Assembly (NCBI RefSeq): GCF_023897065.1
Contig: NZ_JAMHIV010000021.1
Location: 1-64,000, forward strand
Direction of reading: 5' to 3'
DNA length: 64,000 nucleotides
From: Crossiella sp. SN42
Lineage (GTDB): Bacteria; Actinomycetota; Actinomycetes; Mycobacteriales; Pseudonocardiaceae
A model generated the notes under the pieces. It saw only the letters and a list, made by a program, of their open reading frames with translations. It ran no database searches and had not been told where the DNA came from. Made by a program: the position numbers and the translations under genes. Within the stretch, counting starts at the first letter, position 1; the number at the start of each line of letters is the position of its first letter. Shown here in pieces: positions 44,379 to 53,115 of the stretch.

Positions 44379-45943
44379 ACACGGACAAGCTCCAAGGACG
44401 GCCCGCCTTCGACCACACCCGCGCGGAGGCGGCCGTCCGCGAACTGCTCCTGGCCTGTGGCGAGGACCCGGACCGGGATGGCCTCAAGGACACCCCGGCC
44501 CGGGTCGCCCGCGCCTACCGCGAGATGTTCGCGGGCCTGTACACCGAACCCGACTCGGTGCTGAACAAGACCTTCGACGAGTCCCACGAGGAGCTCGTGC
44601 TGGTCAAGGACATCCCGATGTACTCGACCTGCGTGCCGAGCAAGCAGACGGTCAACGCCGTCGGCGGCCGCAAGGCGGCCAGGGACGTCCGCATCGGCGA
44701 CCGGTTGTGGACGCTGGCCGACGGCAGGGTGCGGCAGACCGAGGTCACCGAGGTCACCGCGCGCCCCGCCCGTGAGCTGGTCGAGGTGACGACCGAGGAA
44801 GGGCGCTTCGTCCTGACCCCGGACCACCCACTGGCGACCCCGGAGGGCTGGCAGGAGGCCAAGGACGTCGGCGGCAGCTACATCGAGTGGACGGCCGCTC
44901 GCAGCCTCAACCGCACTCGTTGGCCGGTGACGTCCGGATACGACTTCGGCTACGTCGTCGGCGCCGTGTGCGCCGACGGCTCGGTCGGCGCCCGGTCGGT
45001 GTCGCTGGTGGTCAACGACGAGGAGTACGCGAAGAAGTTCGCCGAGGCCCTCTGGTACGCCTTCCGGATCGACGCCCGGATCGAGCCGGTGGAGCGTCCG
45101 TCCGGCTATCTGCAGCGGATGGTCGGCGGCTACCGGGTCCGGGTCGTCTCCTCGTACCTGGCCGATCTGATGCGCCAGTACGTCGGCGGTGACGCGCATC
45201 ACCAGCGGCAGCGTTTCCCGCGGGTGGTGCTCAACGACCACGGCACCTTCGCGGGCTTCCTCGACGGCTACGTGGACGGGGACGGCTGCCGGTCGAAGTA
45301 CAGCAACGGCCGGACGGCGGTCAGCGCGAACGTGCCCTTCCTGGAGGACCTGGCTCAGATCATCGGCGCGCGGTTCTCACCGAAGGCCGACCGGGCTTCG
45401 CAGCTGTACATCGCGGACAGTTGGCTGAGCAGGCACGGCTTTCCCCAGGAGTCGCATCGGACCGACCTGGTCGAGTCGCGCTGGGTGAAGGTGGAGTCGG
45501 TCCGGCGGATCGAGGCGAGCGGGGCGAAGCCGTACACCGTGTACAGCTTCACCTGCGACCCGCATCCGACCTTCCTGGTGGCCGGGCACCTGACACACAA
45601 CTGTGAGCACCACCTGGTGCCCTTCCACGGGGTCGCGCACGTCGGGTACATCCCGAACGCCCACGGCCGGGTCACCGGCCTGTCCAAGATCGCGCGGCTG
45701 GTCGACCTGTACGCCAAGCGGCCGCAGGTGCAGGAACGGCTGACCTCGCAGGTGGCCGACGCGGTGGTGCGCAAGCTTGATCCGCGCGGGGTGATCGTGG
45801 TGATGGAGGCCGAACACCTCTGCATGGCGATGCGCGGGATCCGGAAACCGGGGTCGCGCACCGTCACGTCAGCCGTTCGTGGTCTGCTGAAGACCTCGGC
45901 CTCCTCTCGGGCCGAGGCGCTGGAGCTGATCAAGGGACGGTGA
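44375..45943 (+). CDS. folE: GTP cyclohydrolase I precursor interrupted by an intein
   Basis: 522-residue precursor. Residues 1-85 (ending KDIPMYST) and 410-522 (beginning [18 protein letters not shown]) are the two halves of a normal ~198-residue FolE, which makes dihydroneopterin triphosphate from GTP, the first step of folate synthesis. The zinc ligands are Cys410, His413 of CEHH and the Cys of [11 protein letters not shown]. Residues 86-409 are a complete intein. No ATG, GTG or TTG exists in frame before ATG in REMFAG, which is inside conserved sequence; the best start is CTG at 44375, overlapping the ftsH TGA as CTGA. First gene of the folE-folP-folB-folK operon; enzyme activity must depend on protein splicing. 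Confidence 0.93.
   Translation: MNTDKLQGRPAFDHTRAEAAVRELLLACGEDPDRDGLKDTPARVARAYREMFAGLYTEPDSVLNKTFDESHEELVLVKDIPMYSTCVPSKQTVNAVGGRKAARDVRIGDRLWTLADGRVRQTEVTEVTARPARELVEVTTEEGRFVLTPDHPLATPEGWQEAKDVGGSYIEWTAARSLNRTRWPVTSGYDFGYVVGAVCADGSVGARSVSLVVNDEEYAKKFAEALWYAFRIDARIEPVERPSGYLQRMVGGYRVRVVSSYLADLMRQYVGGDAHHQRQRFPRVVLNDHGTFAGFLDGYVDGDGCRSKYSNGRTAVSANVPFLEDLAQIIGARFSPKADRASQLYIADSWLSRHGFPQESHRTDLVESRWVKVESVRRIEASGAKPYTVYSFTCDPHPTFLVAGHLTHNCEHHLVPFHGVAHVGYIPNAHGRVTGLSKIARLVDLYAKRPQVQERLTSQVADAVVRKLDPRGVIVVMEAEHLCMAMRGIRKPGSRTVTSAVRGLLKTSASSRAEALELIKGR
44630..45601 (+). other. LAGLIDADG homing intein in FolE (324 aa)
   Basis: Splice junctions are exact: Thr | Cys1 (44630) and His-Asn | Cys+1 (45602). 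Block [14 protein letters not shown]...VRIGDRLW; block [14 protein letters not shown] with the TxxH motif; two dodecapeptides, [12 protein letters not shown] (block C) and [13 protein letters not shown] (block E), each with its catalytic acidic residue; a block-D-like RFPRVVLN; block [18 protein letters not shown]; block G LTHN followed by Cys. All residues for splicing (Cys1, TxxH, HN, Cys+1) and for the endonuclease are present, so it appears functional. Insertion splits the zinc and active-site motif STCEHH of GTP cyclohydrolase I. Confidence 0.95.
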
Positions 45944-46833
45944 ACGTGATGGGAGCGGCGCTGCATCGGCTGCTGCCCGACCCCGGCCGGTGTGTCGTCA
46001 TGGGCGTGGTCAACGTGACCCCGGACTCCTTCTCCGACGGTGGCCGCTACCTGGACACCGCGGACGCGGTGGCCCACGGCATCGAGATGCACCGCAGGGG
46101 AGCGGACCTCGTCGACGTCGGCGGGGAGTCCACCCGGCCGGGTGCGGAGCGGGTGGCGCCGGAGGTCGAGGCGGCCAGGGTGGTGCCGGTGATCCGGGAG
46201 TTGGCCGCCGAGGGTGTGCTGGTCAGTGTGGACACCATGCGCGCCGAGGTGGCGCTGGCCGCGCTGGCGGCGGGGGCGAGCATCGTCAACGACGTATCCG
46301 GCGGGCTGGCCGACGAGCGGATGGCCTCGGTGGTCGCCGAGGCCGGCGTGCCGTGGATCCTGATGCACTGGCGCGGGCACAGCGCGGGCATGGACCTGCT
46401 GGCCAGCTACCGGGACGTGGTCGCCGACGTGCGCGCCGAGCTCTCCGCCAGGGTGGACGCGGCGCTGGCCGCCGGGGTGGCCCCGGAGGCGCTGGTGATC
46501 GACCCCGGGCTGGGCTTCGCCAAGACCGACCGGCACAACTGGGCCCTGCTGCAACACCTGGACCAGCTCATCGACCTGGGCTTCCCGGTGCTGGTCGGCG
46601 CTTCCCGCAAGCGGTTCCTGGGTAGCCTGCTGGCCGGGCCCGGCGGTTCGCCGCGCAGCCCGGACGGCCGCGAGGCGGCCACCTCCGCGGTCTCCGCGCT
46701 GGCCGCCGCGGCCGGGGCGTGGGGGGTGCGGGTGCACGACGTGCACGGATCACTGGACGCGGTCGCGGTGGCCTCGGCCTGGGCTCGTGGCGGCGTGCGC
46801 GCGCCGGTCACGGCGGAGAAGGGGGATCGGTGA
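45940..46833 (+). CDS. folP: Dihydropteroate synthase
   Basis: 297 residues. The TIM-barrel signatures [20 protein letters not shown] and [15 protein letters not shown], then [31 protein letters not shown] and [10 protein letters not shown] are all present. It joins p-aminobenzoate with dihydropterin pyrophosphate and is the sulfonamide target. GTG start overlaps the folE stop (GTGA), and its stop overlaps folB in the same way. Confidence 0.96.
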   Translation: MNVMGAALHRLLPDPGRCVVMGVVNVTPDSFSDGGRYLDTADAVAHGIEMHRRGADLVDVGGESTRPGAERVAPEVEAARVVPVIRELAAEGVLVSVDTMRAEVALAALAAGASIVNDVSGGLADERMASVVAEAGVPWILMHWRGHSAGMDLLASYRDVVADVRAELSARVDAALAAGVAPEALVIDPGLGFAKTDRHNWALLQHLDQLIDLGFPVLVGASRKRFLGSLLAGPGGSPRSPDGREAATSAVSALAAAAGAWGVRVHDVHGSLDAVAVASAWARGGVRAPVTAEKGDR

Positions 46834-47219
46834 CCGACCGGATCACGCTGACCGGCCTGCGGGTGCGCGGGCACCACGGCGTCTTCGAGCACGAGAAGCG
46901 GGACGGCCAGGACTTCCTCATCGACATCACGGTGTGGCTGGACCTGGACGTGGCGGCCGAGACCGACGACCTGGCCGACACCCTGGACTACGGCGCGCTG
47001 GCCCAGCGGGCCGCCGCGATCGTCGGCGGCGAGCCGTGCGACCTGATCGAGACGGTGGCCGCGCGGGTGGTCGACGAGGTGATGACCGACCGGCGGGCGC
47101 ACGCCGCCGAGGTCACCGTGCACAAGCCGTCCGCGCCGATCCCGCTGACCTTCGCCGATGTCGCGGTCACCGCCCGGCGGTCCCGCCGGGCCCGCGGCAA
47201 AACGGCCATGGACTTCTGA
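46830..47219 (+). CDS. folB: Dihydroneopterin aldolase
   Basis: 129 residues: [36 protein letters not shown] with the catalytic Glu (FEHEK), [12 protein letters not shown] and a conserved Lys near the end ([17 protein letters not shown]). It converts dihydroneopterin to 6-hydroxymethyl-dihydropterin. GTG start in a GTGA overlap with folP. Confidence 0.95.
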   Translation: MTDRITLTGLRVRGHHGVFEHEKRDGQDFLIDITVWLDLDVAAETDDLADTLDYGALAQRAAAIVGGEPCDLIETVAARVVDEVMTDRRAHAAEVTVHKPSAPIPLTFADVAVTARRSRRARGKTAMDF

Positions 47220-47223
47220 GCCG

Positions 47224-47721
47224 ATGACCGCCGCGGTGCTCTCCCTCGGCTCGAACCTGGGGGACCGGCTCGGTCACCTCCAGTTCGCCGTGGACGGCTT
47301 CGGCGCGGCGGTGCGGGCGGTGTCGCCGGTCTATGAGACCGCCCCGTGGGGCGTGACCGACCAGGACGACTTCCTCAACGCGGTGCTGCTGGTCGAAGAT
47401 CCGGACACCGACGAGTGGGGGTGGTTGCGCCGTGGTCAGGAACTGGAGAATGCGGCCGGCCGGGTCCGGACCCTGCGGTGGGGGCCGCGGACCCTGGACG
47501 TCGACGTGGTGACCGTCCACGGGGTGCGCTCCGAGCACCCCGACCTGCTGCTGCCGCATCCGGGCACCCCGGAGCGGGCCACCGTGCTCGCGCCCTGGCT
47601 GGACGTCGAGCCCGCCGCGGTCCTGCCCGGCCACGGCCCGGTCGCCGCGCTGCTGGCCGCGCTGTCGCTGGACGGGGTGCGCAGGCGGGACGATCTTCCG
47701 CTCACGCTCCCGCGGGTGTAG
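47224..47721 (+). CDS. folK: 2-amino-4-hydroxy-6-hydroxymethyldihydropteridine pyrophosphokinase
   Basis: 165 residues: LSLGSNLGDRLGHL, VSPVYETAPWGVTDQDDFLNAV, the ELENAAGRVRTLRWGPRTLDVDVV catalytic segment with the Asp pair, and LLLPHPGTPERATVLAPWL. It adds pyrophosphate to hydroxymethyl-dihydropterin to make the FolP substrate. The ATG lies 4 bp after the folB stop; longer in-frame readings would overlap folB. Confidence 0.96.
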   Translation: MTAAVLSLGSNLGDRLGHLQFAVDGFGAAVRAVSPVYETAPWGVTDQDDFLNAVLLVEDPDTDEWGWLRRGQELENAAGRVRTLRWGPRTLDVDVVTVHGVRSEHPDLLLPHPGTPERATVLAPWLDVEPAAVLPGHGPVAALLAALSLDGVRRRDDLPLTLPRV

Positions 47722-47730
47722 GAGGCCGAG

Positions 47731-49131
47731 GTGACGCACCATCGCCCCGGTGAGGCCGTGCTGCTCGCGGAGTCCGCGCTGCGGTCCGCGCGGTCGCTGG
47801 CCGAGCGGGGCAGGGACGCCGAGGCCGAGGCGGTGTGCCGGGAGGGCCTGACCGAGCTGCCCGGCCGGCTCTCCGAGGAGACCGACCGGCTGCGGGTCGA
47901 GCTGCTCGAACTGCTCCTGCTGCTCACCGAACCGCGCTGGAGCCGCAGCCCGGAGTACCGCGCGGCCAACCCGGTGGAGCGCTGGGCCGCCGACGCCGAG
48001 GCCGCCGCGGCCCGGATCGGCGACCTCCAGCTGCGGATCAGGGCGGCCTCGGTGGCCGGCCGGGTGCTGCACCGCACCCAGGGCGTGGAGGCGGCGCTGG
48101 CCGTGCAGCGGCGGGCGGTGGAGCTGGCCAGCCAGAGCGGGGACGCGGTGGTGCAGTTCCTCACCCTGTCCGCCTACGGCCGGGAGCTGACCAAGCAGGA
48201 CCTGCGGGCCGGGCTGGCGGTGCTGCTGGAGGCGGAGAAGCGGGCCAAGGCCAGCCCGGAGATCACCGGCAGCCGGTCCTCGGTGCTGCGCGGGGCGTTC
48301 CGGCGGACCGAGCTGGAGATCGGCGTCGGCGAGTTCGACGCCGGCTACCTGGGCATCGCCAAGACCAGGCTGGAGTTCGTCGCGGCCCGGCTGCGCGCCG
48401 AGCCGGAGTCGGCCTCGCTGCTGCCCATGGCGCTGAATCACCTGGCCAAGGCGCAGCTGGCGATCGGGCTGTGGGACCCGGCCGCGGACACCCTGACCGA
48501 GGCGGTCGGGCTGGGTGACGGCGCGCCGGATCCCTGGCACGCCTACAACCTGGCGCTGTTCGGCCGGTTGCGGGTGGAGCTGGGCGACCTGGCCGCCGGG
48601 GTGCACGTGCTGGAGTCGGCGTGGGCGGAGACGAACCGCACGCCCTCGATGACCGTGGCCACCCTGGTGTGCAACCTCTACGCCGAGGGCCTGCTGCTCA
48701 CCGCGGGCCGCCGGGCGGACGTGCTGGGCGCGGTGGAGGAGCTGCTGGCGGCCAACCTGGAGCGCTGCCAGCGGGTGTCCATGGTGCGCAGCGAGGTGCA
48801 GGCGCACTCACTGCTGGCCCGGCTGCACCTGGGCATGGACGAGCTGCCGCAGGCGCACGCGGCCAGCGCGGCCGCGGTCGAGCTCTACGCCAGGCGCGGC
48901 CCGCTGCCCACGGTGCGCGGCGAGGAGATCCTGTACTGGCACGCGGAGACGCAGCGGCGGTCCGGGCGCGCCGACGCCGCGGTGGAGACCCTGGCCCGCG
49001 CCCGGCAGCTGGTGCGGGCCAAGGCGAACTCGCTGGATCCAGAGCTGCGCGAGTTTTTCCTGGCGGTGCCGCTGAACCAGCGCATCGCCGAGCCGATGGC
49101 CGGGGTGGCCGAGGGAATGGGGAGCATATGA
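47731..49131 (+). CDS. TPR-type helical repeat protein
   Basis: 466 residues built of about eight to ten helix pairs of TPR character (SLAERGRDAEAEAVCREGLTELPGRL, GRVLHRTQGVEAALAVQRRAVELASQSGD, YGRELTKQDLRAGLAVLLEAEKRAKA), like the C-terminal part of SARP/AfsR proteins but without a DNA-binding or NTPase domain. GTG start 9 bp after folK; its stop overlaps DUF3180 (ATGA). It is an addition to the order known in M. tuberculosis (folK directly before DUF3180). Function unknown, presumably a protein-protein scaffold. Confidence 0.7.
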   Translation: MTHHRPGEAVLLAESALRSARSLAERGRDAEAEAVCREGLTELPGRLSEETDRLRVELLELLLLLTEPRWSRSPEYRAANPVERWAADAEAAAARIGDLQLRIRAASVAGRVLHRTQGVEAALAVQRRAVELASQSGDAVVQFLTLSAYGRELTKQDLRAGLAVLLEAEKRAKASPEITGSRSSVLRGAFRRTELEIGVGEFDAGYLGIAKTRLEFVAARLRAEPESASLLPMALNHLAKAQLAIGLWDPAADTLTEAVGLGDGAPDPWHAYNLALFGRLRVELGDLAAGVHVLESAWAETNRTPSMTVATLVCNLYAEGLLLTAGRRADVLGAVEELLAANLERCQRVSMVRSEVQAHSLLARLHLGMDELPQAHAASAAAVELYARRGPLPTVRGEEILYWHAETQRRSGRADAAVETLARARQLVRAKANSLDPELREFFLAVPLNQRIAEPMAGVAEGMGSI

Positions 49132-49586
49132 GGTTCACCAGGGCCCGCGACCTCGTCGTGCCGGGGCTGGTGCTGGCGGTTGTGTCTTATCTCGCACTGC
49201 GCCTGGCCTATGGCTATGTGCCCAGGGTGCCGGTGCTGGCCGGGGTGACCCTGCTGCCGGTCGCGCTCGGCGAGCTCTGGTGGGGGTTCGTGCTGCGCGG
49301 CCGGATCCAGCGCCGTCCGCACGCCCGCGTGCTGGAGCCGTTGGTGGCCGCCCGCTCGGTCGCGCTGGCCAAGGCGTCCTCGCTGGCGGGGGCGGTGCTG
49401 CTCGGGGTGTGGCTGGGCATGATCGCCTATGTGCTGCCGTTGCAGGGGCAACTGGCCGCGGCCGAGAACGACCTGGTGCCCGCGATGCTGGGCGCGGTCA
49501 GCGCGGCCGCGTTGATCGCCGCCGGGCTGTGGCTGGAGCACTGCTGCCGCACGCCGGACCTGCCGGAAGACCGGGACGCACCGTGA
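49128..49586 (+). CDS. DUF3180 membrane protein (Rv3605c type)
   Basis: 152 residues, four membrane helices: DLVVPGLVLAVVSYLALRLAYG, VLAGVTLLPVALGELWWGFVL, ASSLAGAVLLGVWLGMIAYVLPL, AVSAAALIAAGLWLEHCC. Conserved directly downstream of folK in actinobacteria. A role in folate export or membrane processes has not been shown. The ATG overlaps the TPR-gene stop (ATGA). Confidence 0.85.
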   Translation: MRFTRARDLVVPGLVLAVVSYLALRLAYGYVPRVPVLAGVTLLPVALGELWWGFVLRGRIQRRPHARVLEPLVAARSVALAKASSLAGAVLLGVWLGMIAYVLPLQGQLAAAENDLVPAMLGAVSAAALIAAGLWLEHCCRTPDLPEDRDAP

Positions 49587-49695
49587 TGGCAAGATCGCTG
49601 TCCGTTGATTTTTTCGTCCCCGGAACGACTTCATTACCAATCCGGAACCTGGTGGACAGGTCTCGAACGGATAACTCCCGGGTACCGTAGGGGGC

Positions 49696-51357
49696 ATGAA
49701 CGGCCGCAGCGACTCGACCGCCGAGCCTCGCAGCATGGCCCGCGGTAACGGAATCCTGCTGCTCGGAGCGGTTTTGCTCCTGGCGGCGACCGCCGCGGCT
49801 GTGCTCGTGGTCAGCGACGATGCCCGATGGTTGCGGCTGGGCGTGGTCGCGGCCCTGTGGGCGGCCCTGGTCGGCGCCTTCGCCGCCGCGCGGTACCGCA
49901 AGCAGGCAGGCGAGCGGGCTCAGCGCGCCGAGGAGCTGCACCGGGTCTACGAGCTGGAGCTGGAGTGCGAGGTCGCCGCCCGGCGCGAGTACGAGCTCGA
50001 CTTCGAGGCCAAGACCAGGGAGCGGATCGAGGCGGAGTCCCGCAGCGACCTGGACGACCTGCGCAAGGAGCTGCGCGCGCTGCGGGAGAACCTGGAAGCG
50101 CTGCTGGGCGGTGAGGTGCTGGTCGAACGCGTGGCCTTACGCGCCGAGTCGACCCGTATGCGTTCCCTGCCCGACCAGTCTCGCCGCCTGGCCATCTCCG
50201 ACCGCTCCGACCGGGTCATCGCCTCCGCCGAGGAGCGCATCCGCAAGATCACCGCGGGCACGGTGGAGCCGGTGCGCGCGCAGGCCACCCGGCAGGAGGA
50301 GAGCACCCAGCTGATCCCCGCGGTGCGCCCCGAGCGCAAGGAGCAGCCGCCCGCCGCGGAAGTCCGCGCCGACGCCGCCCGCACCGCCTTCGTCTCCAAG
50401 GAGGCCGTGCGCGCCGAGGCGCAGCGCCGGGAGAACCGCCCGCCCGCCCCGCAGCGCCAGCACGTGCCGCCGCGCAAGCAGACCACCCCCGAACCCAGCC
50501 GTCCCGACGTGCAGCGGGACCGGCAGCAGCCGCGCCGCGAACCCGAGCGCAGGGAGCCGGAGCGCCGCGAGCCGGAACCGGCCTTCGCCGAGACCGCCCG
50601 GCTGACCAGGCAGGCCCAGCCGCAGCCGCCTGCCAAGCCGCAGCCGGCGCAGCGTCCGGAGTTCCGCCGCCCGGAACCGGCCAGCGCCTCCATCGTGGCC
50701 GAGTTGGACGGCGGCGCGTCCACCTGGACCGAGACCCCGCCCGCCCGGCCGTCCCGCCCGGAACCCGCGGTGACCCGCGGTGAGGTGATCGGCAGTGGCC
50801 AGGTGCAGCGCCCTGCCCAGCCCGCGCGCCCGGCCGAGCGCCCGGAGGTGCTGCCCACCGTCGGTGATCGTCACCCCGGGACCGGTCAGCCCTCGGTGAT
50901 CGACCAGACTGAGGCGGTGGCCCGTCGCTACCGTCCCGACCCGGAACCCAACGAGCCCGCCGCGACCCCGTCCTGGGCGTTCGACGCCGGCTCCCCGTCG
51001 ACCGGCTCCTCCTGGGACGCCGAGTCCACCGGCCGCCGTCGCAAGCCCGAGGGCGAGGAACCCCAGGGCCGCAGGCGCAAACCCGAGTACGAGGAGCCCC
51101 CGGCCACCGCCGCGGGCCGCCGCCGCAAGCCAGAGCCGGAACCCGAGCCCGAGGACGCCGGTGGCGGTCGCCGCCGCAAGCCGGAGAGCTCCTGGGACGC
51201 CATGGGCGGCTGGAACCCCGAACTCTCCGACGACGCGGGCCGCGCCAAGGTGGACCCGGACACCGGCGCGCACGGCGGTGGCGGCAAGTCCGTCAGCGAG
51301 CTGCTGGCCGCGCACGGCAACACCGAGCCGCCGCGCCGCCGCCGTCGCAAGGACTAG
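49696..51357 (+). CDS. DUF6779 protein (Rv3604c type): membrane anchor, coiled coil, disordered tail
   Basis: 553 residues. Two membrane helices at residues ~19-40 and ~48-66, a coiled-coil/helical stretch (~70-190: ERAQRAEELHRVYELELECEVAARREYELDFEAKTRERIEAE in part), and a ~350-residue tail rich in Pro, Arg, Glu and Gln with repeats of the form GRRRKPE (five or more copies near the C-terminus). The ~190-residue N-terminus is the conserved part. Function unknown; the layout suggests a scaffold at the membrane. TACCGT and GGGGG lie just upstream of the ATG. Confidence 0.75.
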   Translation: MNGRSDSTAEPRSMARGNGILLLGAVLLLAATAAAVLVVSDDARWLRLGVVAALWAALVGAFAAARYRKQAGERAQRAEELHRVYELELECEVAARREYELDFEAKTRERIEAESRSDLDDLRKELRALRENLEALLGGEVLVERVALRAESTRMRSLPDQSRRLAISDRSDRVIASAEERIRKITAGTVEPVRAQATRQEESTQLIPAVRPERKEQPPAAEVRADAARTAFVSKEAVRAEAQRRENRPPAPQRQHVPPRKQTTPEPSRPDVQRDRQQPRREPERREPERREPEPAFAETARLTRQAQPQPPAKPQPAQRPEFRRPEPASASIVAELDGGASTWTETPPARPSRPEPAVTRGEVIGSGQVQRPAQPARPAERPEVLPTVGDRHPGTGQPSVIDQTEAVARRYRPDPEPNEPAATPSWAFDAGSPSTGSSWDAESTGRRRKPEGEEPQGRRRKPEYEEPPATAAGRRRKPEPEPEPEDAGGGRRRKPESSWDAMGGWNPELSDDAGRAKVDPDTGAHGGGGKSVSELLAAHGNTEPPRRRRRKD

Positions 51358-51706
51358 CTCTCCGGGCTCAGCGCCGCCGCGCAGGCGGCGAGATCACCGT
51401 GCAGCCGCCGCTGTTCCGCGCTCGTCAGTGGCGTGAGCATCCGCCGCTCGACCGCGCGCACCGCCACGCTGGCCGGCCGGGTGACCAGGCCGCGCTCCGG
51501 CAGGCCGCGCAGCACCCCGTTCATGGACTGGCGGGTGACGAACGCGCCGCGGGCCAGCTCGGCGTTGGACAGCCCGGGTCGCTGACCAAGCAGTTCGAGG
51601 CAGGCGTACTGCGGCACGGCGAGCTCCAGCGGCCGCAACGCGGCGTCCATCCCGGCGCGCAGCGCGGCGGCGGCCTGCTTGAGCGCGTAGCCCGCCGGCC
51701 GCGGTG
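51354..51706 (-). pseudogene. 5'-truncated MarR-family regulator
   Basis: From ATG 51650 the reading gives 98 residues containing the winged helix (LELAVPQYACLELLGQRPGLSNAELARGAFVTRQSMNGVLRGLPERGLVTRPA) and a C-terminal helix. In the same frame the sequence GYALKQAAAALRAG continues upstream, as in intact homologues, but runs into a neighbouring VOC gene fragment at ~51700 without any start codon. The 5' end is thus lost. Its stop shares CTAG with the DUF6779 stop. It might still be made from the internal ATG, but without the N-terminal dimerisation helix. Confidence 0.6.
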
Positions 51707-51958
51707 GTGTTCGACACCAGCCCGATCCCGTTCGCGGTGCGCGAACCGCTGCCCGGTGTCGACCTGGACGCGGCCACCCCGCGGCCGGGCGTCGGGGTGG
51801 CCCTGTGGCTGCACGCCGAGAACGCCCAGGCCCTGCACGACGAGCTGGCCGCCGCGGGGGTGCCGATCCCGGTCGCGCCGGCGGACGGACCGTTCGGGCG
51901 CACGTTCACCTTCACCGACCCCGACGGGTACGCCGACACCATCCACGACCGGGCCTGA
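51704..51958 (+). pseudogene. 5'-truncated VOC (glyoxalase-like) protein
   Basis: 84 residues: VVFDTSPIPFAVREPLPGVDLD, GVGVALWLHAENAQALHDELAAAGVPI and GRTFTFTDPDGYADTIHD, the second half of a vicinal-oxygen-chelate domain (PDG motif near the end). The first half is absent, and upstream bases belong to the oppositely oriented MarR fragment. One deletion through a divergent MarR/VOC pair would explain both fragments. Confidence 0.6.
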
Positions 51959-51963
51959 GGCGG

Positions 51964-53115
51964 CTACTTGTCCACGTCGCCGACGATCACGGCGAAGGAA
52001 CCCAGCACCGCGGGCAGCGCGGCGACCGGGGTGCCCGGCAGCAGGGCGGCCAGAGCCTGGATGTTGTTGAAGGAGGGGGTGCGCAGCTTGAGCCGCCACG
52101 GCGTCTTCTCGCCACGGGAGCTCAGGTGCACGCCGGAGACGCCCAGCGGCGCCTCGCCCCAGGTGTAGACCGAGCCCTCCGGGGCCTTGACCGCCTTGGG
52201 CAGGCGCAGGTTCACCGGGCCGCTGGGCAGGCTGGTCAGGCACTGTCGGGCCAGGCGCACCGACTGCGCGACCTCGCCGGTCAGGCAGCGCACCCTGGCC
52301 AGCGCGTCGCCCTCGGTGGCCAGCACCGGGGTGACCTCCAGCTCCGGGTAGGCCGAGGTGGGGGAGTCCCGGCGCAGGTCGAAGTCCAGCCCGCTGGCCC
52401 TCCCGGCCGGGCCGGTGACGCCGAGGGCCATCGCGTCGGCCGCGCTGAGCACGCCGACCCCTTGGTGCGCCTGGACGAACTCCGATGAGTCCACAGTGGA
52501 CTGAATCGCGGCCAGTGCGGTGTCCACAATGGACAGTGCGGCGGTCGCGTGCCCGGTCCAGCCCGCGGGCACGTCCTCGCGCAGGCCGCCGATGCGGCTG
52601 GCCATGAAGTGGATCCGGCCGCCGGATGCCTCCTCCATCACCGCCTGCACCGCCTGGGTCCCGGCCTGCGCGGCGGCGGTGGCCGCGGTGGTGGCGCCGT
52701 CGGCGGTACGGGTCAGCGGGGTCAGGAAGATCAGGTGGGCGAGCAGGCGGTTCAGCTCGCACAGCAGGGTGCGCAGCCACAGTGCGCGGGCCGGCACGTC
52801 CATCCCGGTCATCCGCTCCACCGCCTGGGCCACCACCACCTCGTTGCAGAACGCGGCCAGCCAGTCGTGCCGGTTGGCCAGCGTCAGCACCTGCCGGTAG
52901 TCGCGCACCTCGAACAGCTTCTCCGCGCCCCGGTGCAGGTGGCCGACCAGCGGCTCGGCCGAGGTGATCAGGTGCGACTCGTCCAGGGTGAGCCGCAGCC
53001 GGTAGGCCCCGTGCGCCGAGGGGTGCAGCGGGCCGAGGTCGACCACCCGGTCCACCCCGAGATGGGCCGCGCCCGCGCCGACTCCGACGATCTCCTGCCT
53101 GCTCACGCCGGTCAT
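51964..53115 (-). CDS. NuoD-like protein (NADH-quinone oxidoreductase 49-kDa subunit homologue)
   Basis: 383 residues. Homologous to complex I subunit D along its length: DLGPLHPSAHGAYRLRL (GPxHPxxHG quinone-site His at 31 and 35), GHLHRGAEKLFEVRDYRQ, CELNRLLAHLIFL, GGRIHFMASRIGGLREDVP, and the C-terminal RLKLRTPSFNNIQAL...SFAVIVGDVDK. The quinone-binding Tyr (Tyr108 in bovine numbering, LDY) is Trp (RHDW). No other nuo gene is nearby, so it is a divergent stand-alone paralogue, perhaps of a hydrogenase-like or minimal complex. Its ATG overlaps the stop of a MidA-type methyltransferase (ATGA), implying coupled synthesis. Arg62 in HLHRGAEKL matches Arg85 of NDUFS2. Confidence 0.8.
   Translation of the reverse strand: MTGVSRQEIVGVGAGAAHLGVDRVVDLGPLHPSAHGAYRLRLTLDESHLITSAEPLVGHLHRGAEKLFEVRDYRQVLTLANRHDWLAAFCNEVVVAQAVERMTGMDVPARALWLRTLLCELNRLLAHLIFLTPLTRTADGATTAATAAAQAGTQAVQAVMEEASGGRIHFMASRIGGLREDVPAGWTGHATAALSIVDTALAAIQSTVDSSEFVQAHQGVGVLSAADAMALGVTGPAGRASGLDFDLRRDSPTSAYPELEVTPVLATEGDALARVRCLTGEVAQSVRLARQCLTSLPSGPVNLRLPKAVKAPEGSVYTWGEAPLGVSGVHLSSRGEKTPWRLKLRTPSFNNIQALAALLPGTPVAALPAVLGSFAVIVGDVDK
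52489..52501. repeat. GTCCACWGTGGAC palindrome copy
   Basis: GTCCACAGTGGAC inside the NuoD-like gene; a near copy (GTCCACAATGGAC, 52522-52534) follows 20 bp away. Confidence 0.8.

Noticed and set aside
51964-53115. Part of a complex I (nuo) operon
   Set aside because: No other nuo gene is present on either side, and the quinone-site Tyr is replaced, so it was called NuoD-like only.
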